The translations under genes and the position numbers were made by a program. 17,804 nucleotides of DNA, from NCBI GenBank assembly GCA_035491935.1, contig DATJJW010000103.1, positions 1 to 17,804 of the forward strand, written 5' to 3'. Below the pieces are notes generated by a model that saw only the letters and a list, made by a program, of their open reading frames with translations, did not search any database and was not told where the DNA came from. The stretch comes from DATJJW01 sp035491935. GTDB taxonomy: Bacteria; Pseudomonadota; Alphaproteobacteria; ATCC43930; CGMCC-115725. Positions 7,654-13,665 of this stretch are shown piece after piece (positions within the stretch are counted from its first letter, which is position 1; each line of letters begins with the position of its first letter).

Positions 7654-8379
7654 TCAACGTGTGGCCTTGCGCTTCAGATAGGTCAGCGGGCCGGTCACCG
7701 AACGCGCCGCCCTACGCAGCCTTTGCCCCATCTGACCCGTCAGCCGCGGCAGCTTCAGCACGTCGGCGATACGCCGTTCCAGGAAGGCCCATGTGTCCTC
7801 ATGGCCCTCGGAATTGTCGTCCAGCCAATAGAGCACGGTGGCGCTATAGACGGCGGCCAGCAAGCCGCGCTTGGTATAGAAATTGAAATCGGCCGAATTG
7901 TCGCCGGCCGCATACCAGATGGCGTCGACCGTGCGATAGATCGCGCGTGCGGCATGTCCGAAGCCGAAGGGCGAAATCTCACGCGCAATGGCCCGGCGCA
8001 CCGCCTCGCGATACGGCGCCAGGATCTCCAGCCGCACACGCACGCCGGCGATGATGCGATGATGCACCTTCATCTGGTCGAGGCCCATGCGCTCCAGCGC
8101 CGCCACCATCTTCCGGTCGGCCCAATCGTCGAGCCAGAGCGCGATATCGCCGGCGCCCCCCGGCAATATCGCGGCCAGTTCCTCACGTGAAATGGACAGA
8201 CGCACCGCCGCCTCGCGCAGCGCCTTGGCGCTCCAACCATCGAACACGACGTCGGGCAGCATCTCCTCCAGCAGTGCATCCTTCAACGCCACCAGCTCAT
8301 TCGTCGCCCCGGGTTCTGTCGTCCCGATTTCTTCCGCGGTTTCGGGCCCCGTGGCGCCCAAATCCTCATTCATGGTCAT
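7654..8379 (-). CDS. COQ9-family protein (rpsU-divergent protein), ubiquinone biosynthesis
   Basis: A 241-residue protein of the COQ9 family. In eukaryotes COQ9 binds isoprenoid lipid and assists the COQ7 hydroxylase; the bacterial member is assumed to do similar work for ubiquinone. Seen: a variable acidic N terminus (1-30), a TetR-like helical start (ALLEEMLPDVVFDGWS, about 35-50), and the family core SADFNFYTKRGLLAAVYSA (162-180) followed by VLYWLDD and TWAFLERRI (182-204). The basic C terminus may touch membranes. The frame is open to a TTG at 8424, but the ATG at 8379 has GGAG 5 bases upstream, so I start there; ATG 8373 is a second option. It begins 25 bases after def ends, so the two form an operon diverging from rpsU, the arrangement that named this family in alphaproteobacteria. 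Confidence 0.92.
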   Translation of the reverse strand: MTMNEDLGATGPETAEEIGTTEPGATNELVALKDALLEEMLPDVVFDGWSAKALREAAVRLSISREELAAILPGGAGDIALWLDDWADRKMVAALERMGLDQMKVHHRIIAGVRVRLEILAPYREAVRRAIAREISPFGFGHAARAIYRTVDAIWYAAGDNSADFNFYTKRGLLAAVYSATVLYWLDDNSEGHEDTWAFLERRIADVLKLPRLTGQMGQRLRRAARSVTGPLTYLKRKATR

Positions 8380-8404
8380 GCAAGCTCCGTCACAACCGGC
8401 CGCG

Positions 8405-8974
8405 TCATGGAGATTCGCCGGCAAGCAATGTCTGATAAGGCGCCAAGTCGATAGGATACTTCAAGGTTTCCTCGACGAAGCCCATCAGGCGCAGATCGGT
8501 CATCCGCTGCGGATAGAGCACGCCGTCCAGATGGTCGCATTCATGCTGCACGACCCGGGCGTGGAAGCCTTCGGCCACGATATCGACGGCATTGCCCTCC
8601 TGGTCGACGCCGGTGTAGCGGATGCGTGTCCAGCGCGGCACCGCGCCGCGCAAGCCCGGCACCGACAGACAGCCCTCCCAGCCCAGTTCCTTCTGGTCGG
8701 TCTCCGGCGTGATCACCGGATTGATCAGCACGCTCAGGGGGCGCGGCTGGTCGAGCGCCATGCCGGTGATGCGCGTGGCGGGCACCTGGTAAAGCACCAG
8801 GCGCGACGGCACATGGACCTGGGGCGCGGCCAACCCTGCCCCGCCGATATCCTCCAGCGTCTCGACCATGTCGCGGATCAGCTGGTGGATCTCCGGTGCC
8901 GTCGGATCTTCGACCGGCTCGGCAATGCCGCGCAGCACAGGGTGCCCCATACGGGCGATCTTGAGGATGCTCAT
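8405..8974 (-). CDS. def: peptide deformylase
   Basis: A 189-residue metalloenzyme that removes the formyl group from the N-terminal methionine of new proteins. All three family motifs are present: GAGLAAPQ (residues 45-52, GxGxAAxQ), EGCLS (100-104) with the metal ligand Cys102, and HECDH (144-148) with two histidine ligands and the catalytic glutamate. The start at 8974 gives the standard MSILKIARMGHPVL beginning; the frame stays open upstream to 9061 without a better start. No Shine-Dalgarno sequence precedes the ATG: the seven bases before it are TCCCTCC. A promoter match ending 7 bases upstream suggests a leaderless mRNA (see findings). coq9 follows after 25 bases. Several def paralogues are common in proteobacteria, so this may not be the only copy. 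Confidence 0.95.
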   Translation of the reverse strand: MSILKIARMGHPVLRGIAEPVEDPTAPEIHQLIRDMVETLEDIGGAGLAAPQVHVPSRLVLYQVPATRITGMALDQPRPLSVLINPVITPETDQKELGWEGCLSVPGLRGAVPRWTRIRYTGVDQEGNAVDIVAEGFHARVVQHECDHLDGVLYPQRMTDLRLMGFVEETLKYPIDLAPYQTLLAGESP

Positions 8975-8981
8975 GGAGGGA

Positions 8982-9010
8982 AGTATGAGCCCGGCACATA
9001 GCCGACTCAA
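8982..9010 (-). promoter_or_regulatory. candidate promoter giving a leaderless def transcript
   Basis: On the minus strand TTGAGT (9005-9010) is followed after exactly 17 bases by CATACT (8982-8987), each matching four of six consensus bases. Seven bases then separate it from the def ATG, so the predicted transcription start falls on or next to the first codon. This agrees with the absence of a ribosome-binding site. Confidence 0.35.
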
Positions 9011-9103
9011 GCTCCACACTGGGCAGAAACGGTATTTCCCGGCCGTCTGCCCCCTTTTCAACAGCGATGCTTGGTGCTATCTAAGCGCCAACCCGGAGGC
9101 GAG

Positions 9104-9202
9104 ATGCGTCCCCGATCGTATTTGCTTTTGCCAGAGGAGGCCGGTAGGCCGTGCAAGTTCTCGTACGCGACAACAATGTGGACCAGGCGCTGCGCGCGCT
9201 GA
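9104..9202 (+). CDS. possible upstream ORF overlapping rpsU
   Basis: A 32-codon frame starts at ATG 9104, with GGAGG at 9095-9099, and ends at TGA 9200-9202, 49 bases inside rpsU and in a different frame from it. The peptide is basic with a YLLLP stretch and no recognisable family. If translated, ribosomes would cross the rpsU Shine-Dalgarno and GTG, which could tune S21 output. The ribosome site is as good as that of rpsU itself, but there is no conservation evidence here. Confidence 0.25.
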   Translation: MRPRSYLLLPEEAGRPCKFSYATTMWTRRCAR

Positions 9203-9354
9203 AGAAGAAGATGCAGCGCGAAGGCGTGTTCCGCGAAATGAAGCTGCGTCGCAATTACGAGAAGCCGTCCGAGCGCCGCGCCCGCGAGAAGGCCGAGGCC
9301 GTCCGCCGCCACCGCAAGCTGCTGCGCAAGCGCATGGACCGCGAGGGCTATTAA
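9151..9354 (+). CDS. rpsU: 30S ribosomal protein S21
   Basis: A 67-residue, strongly basic ribosomal protein of the small subunit that helps initiation near the anti-Shine-Dalgarno end of 16S rRNA. The sequence is typical of the alphaproteobacterial form: MQVLVRDNNVDQALRALKKK at the start, RREMKL-type contacts in the middle (FREMKLRRNYEKPSERR), and a Lys/Arg-rich C-terminal helix ending DREGY. The start codon is GTG, preceded by AGGAGG about 10 bases upstream. It diverges from def and coq9 and is followed by a strong intrinsic terminator, so it is a single-gene transcript. The identification is secure. A short overlapping ORF lies just upstream. Confidence 0.97.
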   Translation: MQVLVRDNNVDQALRALKKKMQREGVFREMKLRRNYEKPSERRAREKAEAVRRHRKLLRKRMDREGY

Positions 9355-9381
9355 GCCTTCCGCCATCCGGCAGGATTAAAG

Positions 9382-9420
9382 AAAGCGCCGCTCCGCAAGG
9401 ACCGGCGCTTTTTTTGTTTG
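9382..9420 (+). terminator. intrinsic terminator of rpsU
   Basis: AAAGCGCCG (9382-9390) pairs with CGGCGCTTT (9403-9411). Between them TCC-GCAA-GGA continues the stem after one C/C mismatch and closes on a GNRA tetraloop. A run of T with one G follows (to 9420). It lies 28 bases after the rpsU stop. Confidence 0.92.
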
Positions 9421-9430
9421 TGCCTCTCCC

Positions 9431-9450
9431 CGTCATGGCTGGCCATGACG
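9431..9450. repeat. 20-base palindrome between rpsU and the AraC gene
   Basis: CGTCATGGC and GCCATGACG are perfect 9-base inverted arms separated by TG. No T-run follows on either side. The CATGACGA word also occurs at the end of the large palindrome near 17050, so both may be fragments of one dispersed intergenic repeat family. It sits just past the stop of the leftward AraC gene (9486). Confidence 0.45.
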
Positions 9451-9485
9451 ATGGATACAGGTTTCATGCCCGGCGATGGTCGTCG

Positions 9486-10400
9486 CTACTGCGCCGCCAG
9501 CATCTCCTCCACCTGGCCACCCTGGGCACGCAGACGCAGGGCGTCGCGGGCCGGCGGCGCGCCGAACAGCCGGGCATATTCGCGACTGAATTGCGAGGCG
9601 CTTTCATAGCCCACGGCATATCCGGCGCGCGAGGCCTCCTCATTGGCGAGCAGCAGGCGCCGCGCCTGCTGCAGCCGCAGGCTCTTCTGATATTGCAGCG
9701 GGCTCATCGACGTCGCCGCCTTGAAGTGGCGATGGAAGGCGGCCGCACTCATGCCGGCCTGTGCCGCCATGTCCTCGATCTTGAGCGATTGGTCGTAGTG
9801 GTCCCGGATCCAGGCCAGCGCCTGGCGGATGCGCGATAGGCGGCTGCTGGCACAGCCGATCTGATAGAGGATACCGCCCTGCGGCCCCTGCAGCAGGCGA
9901 TAGAGGATCTCGCGCTCCAGCATCGGCGCCAGCACGGGAATATCGTCCGGGCTGTCGAGCAGGCCCAGCAGCCGGACCCAGGGGTCCAGCAGCTGCGGCG
10001 TCACGGGACTCACCACCAGCCCCGAGGGCGGCGCCTCCGCCCGCCGCGGCACGCGGGGCAGCAGCGCCGCGATCTCCTCGCGGTCAAGCCGCATGCTGAC
10101 GGAGATATAGGGCCGCTCGGGGCTCGCTTGCACGATCCGGCCCGAAGCCGGCACCTCCAACGAAGCGATCAGGTAGCTGGCCGGGTCGTAGTTGATCACC
10201 CGGTCGCCCAGCAGCACCTGCTTGGCGCCCTGCAGGACCAGGCACAACATCGGCTCGTAGACCGCCAGCCTCGGGCTGGTCGGCTCCGTCGCCCTATGGA
10301 GGGAGACCGACGCAATCGCCGTCTGGACGCGCGGGCCCGTGGCATGACGGGTCGCGAGCATCAGCAAGGGATCGAGCTGTCTATGCGGGAAATCGAGCAT
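9486..10400 (-). CDS. AraC-family transcriptional regulator (AraC_N type, YqhC-like)
   Basis: A 304-residue regulator. Residues about 10-165 match the AraC_N domain, a cupin-like sensor (LDPLLMLATRHATGP, then YEPMLCLVLQGAKQVLLGDR and YDPASYLIASLEVP). Residues about 188-285 hold the two helix-turn-helix units of an AraC DNA-binding domain: IEDMAAQAGMSAAAFHRHFK, then AGYAVGYESASQFSREYARLFG. The same architecture occurs in YqhC of E. coli, which activates aldehyde reductase genes. The frame extends to an ATG at 10517, but the family normally begins a few residues before LDPLL, so ATG 10400 is preferred; its ribosome site is weak, so the start is uncertain. It diverges from two short-chain dehydrogenases across 147 bases, and the likely role is to control them, probably in response to a carbonyl compound. 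Confidence 0.9.
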   Translation of the reverse strand: MLDFPHRQLDPLLMLATRHATGPRVQTAIASVSLHRATEPTSPRLAVYEPMLCLVLQGAKQVLLGDRVINYDPASYLIASLEVPASGRIVQASPERPYISVSMRLDREEIAALLPRVPRRAEAPPSGLVVSPVTPQLLDPWVRLLGLLDSPDDIPVLAPMLEREILYRLLQGPQGGILYQIGCASSRLSRIRQALAWIRDHYDQSLKIEDMAAQAGMSAAAFHRHFKAATSMSPLQYQKSLRLQQARRLLLANEEASRAGYAVGYESASQFSREYARLFGAPPARDALRLRAQGGQVEEMLAAQ

Positions 10401-10451
10401 GGACCGAAGATCGGCGCGCCAGCCGTCCAAGGCAAGCCTCGCGGGCGAGCG

Positions 10452-10472
10452 AATCCGCCTGCCGATAGGATT
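10452..10472. promoter_or_regulatory. weak inverted repeat in the AraC/SDR divergent region
   Basis: AATCC and GGATT are inverted 5-base arms separated by 11 bases, between the AraC start (10400) and the first dehydrogenase (10548). An operator for a self-regulating divergent activator would lie here. Arms this short can occur by chance. Confidence 0.15.
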
Positions 10473-10547
10473 AGGCAAGAGATCGACAGGATCGGGCGCG
10501 CGAACACCCCGCGCCATGGCCCAAATATGGCGGCATGGAGGACCGAC

Positions 10548-11288
10548 ATGCCTGAAGGATCAAGTGAACGCCGCGTGGCCCTGGTCACCGGGGCCAACAA
10601 GGGAATTGGTCGGGAGATCGCCCGCAGGCTCCTGCAGCAGGATTACACCGTCTGGGTTGGCTGCCGCGACCGGCGCCGTGGCGAGGCCGCGATCTTCGGC
10701 CTGAACGGCGTCGGCAAGTATGCCCGGCTGCTGCAGATCGACGTGACGGATGATGACAGCGTCAAGGCGGCGGCCGAAACGCTGGGGCAGGAATCCGGCC
10801 GGCTGGACGTACTGGTCAACAATGCCGGCATCGCCACCAGCTATGGCCAGCCGCCGAGCCTGGAGCCCGTCGAGCTGATGAAGACCATCTACGAGACCAA
10901 TGTCTTCGGCGCGGTGCGGGTAACGCAGATCTTCCTGCCGCTGCTGAAGGCGTCGCTGACACCGCGCATCGTCATGATGAGCAGTGGCCTGGGCTCCCTC
11001 GCCAATGGGCTCGACCCGGCGCATGAGGTCTTCGAACGCAACCTCATGGCCTATAGCAGCTCGAAGACCGCCCTCAACGCCATCACCGTCGCCTTCGCGA
11101 AGGAGTTGGGACCGATGGGTTTCAAGGTGAATGCGGCCGACCCCGGCCATACCGCCACCGACCTGAACCGCAATGCCGGCCCCCGCACCGTCGAACAGGC
11201 GGCCGAGGTCGCGATCCGCCTCGCCACGCTGGGCGATGACGGCCCGAACGCCGGTTACTTCAACGACCAGGGGGCGCTGCCCTGGTGA
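10548..11288 (+). CDS. short-chain dehydrogenase/reductase, carbonyl-reductase-like
   Basis: A 246-residue classical SDR with one Rossmann domain. Seen: TGANKGIG (residues 14-21) as the cofactor loop, an Arg at 40 (GCR) that favours NADPH, NNAG (91-94), serines 145-146 and the catalytic YSSSK (Tyr169, Lys173), then DPGHTATDL (198-206) after strand 6. The TGANKGIG form and the insert before the catalytic tyrosine resemble carbonyl/menthone-type reductases; the substrate is unknown. The frame is open far upstream, but GGAGG at 10537-10541 stands 6 bases before ATG 10548, which also gives the normal SDR N terminus. A second SDR follows after 22 bases, so they are co-transcribed. The divergent AraC regulator is the likely controller. 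Confidence 0.9.
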   Translation: MPEGSSERRVALVTGANKGIGREIARRLLQQDYTVWVGCRDRRRGEAAIFGLNGVGKYARLLQIDVTDDDSVKAAAETLGQESGRLDVLVNNAGIATSYGQPPSLEPVELMKTIYETNVFGAVRVTQIFLPLLKASLTPRIVMMSSGLGSLANGLDPAHEVFERNLMAYSSSKTALNAITVAFAKELGPMGFKVNAADPGHTATDLNRNAGPRTVEQAAEVAIRLATLGDDGPNAGYFNDQGALPW

Positions 11289-11310
11289 GTTCGTCTACTG
11301 GAGAATGATC

Positions 11311-12288
11311 ATGAACCAGATTTTCGATGCTGGCCGGATTTTCGATGCTGGATCGACTGCGGATGAGGTGCTTCGGGGCATCGATCTTTCCGGCAAGCGC
11401 GTGCTGGTAACCGGCGTGTCGGCCGGCCTGGGCGTCGAAACGGCGCGCGCGCTGGCCGCCCATGGCGCCGGGGTCGTGGGCGCCGCGCGCGACCTGGACA
11501 AGGCCCAGACCGCCGCCGAGCCCGTCTGGGCCGAAGCCAAAAACGGTGGCGGCATCGAGTTCATCGAGTTGGACCTCGCGTCGCTGGCCAGCGTGCGCCA
11601 GGCCGCCGACCGGCTGGACCAGGATGGCCGCGGCTTCGACCTCGTCATCGCCAATGCCGGGGTCATGGCCTGTTCCAAAGGCAGGACGGCGGACGGGTTC
11701 GAGACCCAGTTCGGCACCAACCATCTCGGTCATTTCGTGCTGGTCAACCGCATCGCCCATCTCATGAAGCCGGGATCGCGGCTGGTCAATTTGTCCTCGG
11801 CCGGCCACCGCTTCGAGGACGTCGACCTGGACGATCCGAATTTCGAGCGCACCCAATATGACGAAATCGGCGCCTATTGCCGCTCGAAGACCGCCAACAT
11901 CCTGTTCACGGTCGAGTTCGACCGCCGGCACAGATCGCGCGGCATCCGTGCCACTGCCGTGCATCCGGGCCGCATCCGGACGGAGCTGATCCGCCACATG
12001 GCGCCTGGTGCCGTCGAAGCCATGACGGCGAAGCAGAACGCCGAACGCCTGCCCGGCACGCCCGAGCTCGGCTGGAAGACCATTCCGCAAGGAGCCGCGA
12101 CGACGGTCTGGGCCGGTGCCGTGGCACCGGCCGACGAGATTGGCGGCCGTTATTGCGAGGACTGCCACATCGCGGAAATCGTCACGGCCGAAGGCGCGCG
12201 ATTCGGCGTGCAGCCCTACGCCCTCGATCCGGAACGTGCCGAAATGCTATGGGCGAAGAGCGAATTTATGGTCGGAGAACAATTTTAG
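11311..12288 (+). CDS. short-chain dehydrogenase/reductase, WWOX/protochlorophyllide-reductase-like branch
   Basis: A 325-residue SDR. Seen: TGVSAGLG (residues 34-41), an Arg at 60 (AAR) for NADP(H), LDLASL (88-93), NAG (115-117), LSSAGH (161-166), the catalytic YCRSK (Tyr189, Lys193) and HPGRIRTEL (218-226). The NHLGHFVLVN segment and the long C-terminal part (230-325) place it with the oxidoreductases annotated as retinol-dehydrogenase, WWOX or protochlorophyllide-reductase-like; no photosynthesis context exists, so a general carbonyl substrate is more likely. ATG 11311 has GGAG 7 bases upstream; ATG 11305 is too close to it. The N terminus contains a tandem repeat (FDAGRIFDAGS). Same operon as the SDR ending at 11288. 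Confidence 0.9.
   Translation: MNQIFDAGRIFDAGSTADEVLRGIDLSGKRVLVTGVSAGLGVETARALAAHGAGVVGAARDLDKAQTAAEPVWAEAKNGGGIEFIELDLASLASVRQAADRLDQDGRGFDLVIANAGVMACSKGRTADGFETQFGTNHLGHFVLVNRIAHLMKPGSRLVNLSSAGHRFEDVDLDDPNFERTQYDEIGAYCRSKTANILFTVEFDRRHRSRGIRATAVHPGRIRTELIRHMAPGAVEAMTAKQNAERLPGTPELGWKTIPQGAATTVWAGAVAPADEIGGRYCEDCHIAEIVTAEGARFGVQPYALDPERAEMLWAKSEFMVGEQF
11319..11351 (+). repeat. 18-base tandem duplication inside an SDR gene
   Basis: GATTTTCGATGCTGG occurs at 11319-11333 and again at 11337-11351, an exact 15-base match with an 18-base period. In the protein it gives IFDAG twice (residues 4-8 and 10-14). The duplication is in frame and lies before the Rossmann fold, so it should not harm the enzyme. 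Confidence 0.85.
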
Positions 12289-12519
12289 CGGGTGCGGAAC
12301 CTTTGGTATTCCATCGGGGTTAGCGGATCATGCCTTGGTATCGTCAAATTAGTTAATATTAACACAAAAAATAATTTTATTAACCACGGTGATATCTCTT
12401 GAATTTTTTCCAGTAACACGCAAGCTTAATGAGGCTTAAGCATCTTCAAGGAGATCATTTATCTAGTCTGCGTCGATATCAGCGGGGCATAGGGGCAACT
12501 TAAAGCGACGTGCCGTTAA
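12289..12519. other. AT-rich leader of the polysaccharide genes
   Basis: A 231-base gap with a sharp drop in GC from about 12340 to 12420. It holds GTTAATATTAAC (12352-12363), a perfect 12-base palindrome, TTAACCAC at 12380, and TTAA-N6-TTAA at 12426-12439. No open gene or convincing terminator was seen. It probably carries the promoter of the glycosyltransferase, but no -35/-10 pair stands out. Confidence 0.4.
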
Positions 12520-13551
12520 ATGATCCAAAAGCCCACAATGAAGATCGCGATAGATCCGGCGTACTCTGCCGATAATTCGTTCATAAATAATTTCAGCCAG
12601 TGCATCAGTAAACGCGAATTCATCGTTTCGACGTTCAATTGGTCGTTTCATTCGATCATTTCCAATGATGTCATTATATTGCACTGGCCTGACAACTTCT
12701 TCTCCTACGTCAATTTCAAGAGAACCATCAAATGGTCCTTGAAGTTACTTGCACTGCGCTTCGCCAAGCGCATATTCGGCGTGCGCGTCGCGTGGGTCGC
12801 CCATAACGCCAAGCCCCATGACATGGCAAAGACGTCGATTTTGGCGCCGTTCTTCATCCGGACGCTGGACGGCATCATCTACCTGTCCGCCTATTCGCGC
12901 GAGGTCATCACCGCGCTTTACGCTCCCGGACGGCACACGCGGGAGCTGATCACCGTCCACGGTCATTACCGGACGGCCACCGCGGCGGCGACCAAGCCCC
13001 CGCCCCTGCAGAACTCCTGCATCCAGCTGCTCTATTTCGGCCAGATTCGCCGTTACAAGAACGTCGACGAACTGATCGCCCGCATCGCCGAGCTGAATGA
13101 CGATCGGCTGTTCCTGACGGTCGCCGGCACGCGTAAGGACGAGACTTTCGCCGTCCAGATCGAGGAGGCCGCCAGCAGCAATCCGCATATCCACCTCGAT
13201 CTGCGGCAGGCCCCGATCCCCGAGCCGGAACTGGAGGCGATGATCGATGCATGCCACGCCGTCGTGCTGCCTTACCGCGATATCCTGAACAGCGGCGCCG
13301 CCCTGCTGGCTCTATCGCGCAACCGGCCGATCCTGGCGCCGCGGCGCGGCAGCCTGCCGGAGCTGCAGGCCAAGGTCGGCGAAGACTGGGTCTATCTCTA
13401 TGATGGCGACCTGTCGGCGGAAATCCTGCACGACTTCCTGACCTGGCTGTCGCTGCGGCGCGCCGGCGAGGTATGCGACCTGTCGGCTTTTGACTGGGAG
13501 CCCATCGGACGGTCGCTGGGCAATTTCATCGGCACGCTGCACAAGACCTGA
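12520..13551 (+). CDS. glycosyltransferase, GT-B fold (GT4-like)
   Basis: A 343-residue soluble or membrane-associated glycosyltransferase for a surface polysaccharide. The N-terminal half has an AHNAKPHD motif (residues 94-101), the equivalent of the HN-x-PH motif of GT-B mannosyl- and glucuronosyl-transferases, and HGHY (147-150). The C-terminal half starts at LLYFGQIRRYKNVDELI (170-186), and the nucleotide-sugar site corresponds to VVLPYRDILNSGAALLALS (248-266) plus RPILAP (269-274). The usual E-x7-E pair is not obvious, so donor and family remain open. Start: stop TAA at 12517 limits it to ATG 12520 or ATG 12538; neither has a clear ribosome site, and MKIAIDP at 12538 looks the more natural beginning. 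The first 240 bases are AT-rich compared with the rest. The flippase follows after 114 bases. Confidence 0.85.
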   Translation: MIQKPTMKIAIDPAYSADNSFINNFSQCISKREFIVSTFNWSFHSIISNDVIILHWPDNFFSYVNFKRTIKWSLKLLALRFAKRIFGVRVAWVAHNAKPHDMAKTSILAPFFIRTLDGIIYLSAYSREVITALYAPGRHTRELITVHGHYRTATAAATKPPPLQNSCIQLLYFGQIRRYKNVDELIARIAELNDDRLFLTVAGTRKDETFAVQIEEAASSNPHIHLDLRQAPIPEPELEAMIDACHAVVLPYRDILNSGAALLALSRNRPILAPRRGSLPELQAKVGEDWVYLYDGDLSAEILHDFLTWLSLRRAGEVCDLSAFDWEPIGRSLGNFIGTLHKT

Positions 13552-13665
13552 AGGCATAGGGACTCAAGGAATGCCGAAAAGAGCGACGCAACGGAACGAT
13601 ACCACCGGCTGACATACTTTTAGCGTCATCACCGTACATCACTCGATCGCTCGACGAGGTCTACC

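Noticed and set aside
8408..9017. Alternative upstream or out-of-frame starts for def and the COQ9 gene
   Set aside because: The chosen starts match family N termini; the COQ9 start at 8379 also has a GGAG site, and ATG 8408 is out of frame.
12426..12439. TTAA-N6-TTAA as a CtrA site
   Set aside because: The spacing is six, not the seven of a full CtrA site, and TTAA words are common in this AT-rich leader.
12463..12684. 73-codon minus-strand frame at the glycosyltransferase start
   Set aside because: It overlaps the real coding start, has no ribosome site and its content follows from the opposite strand.
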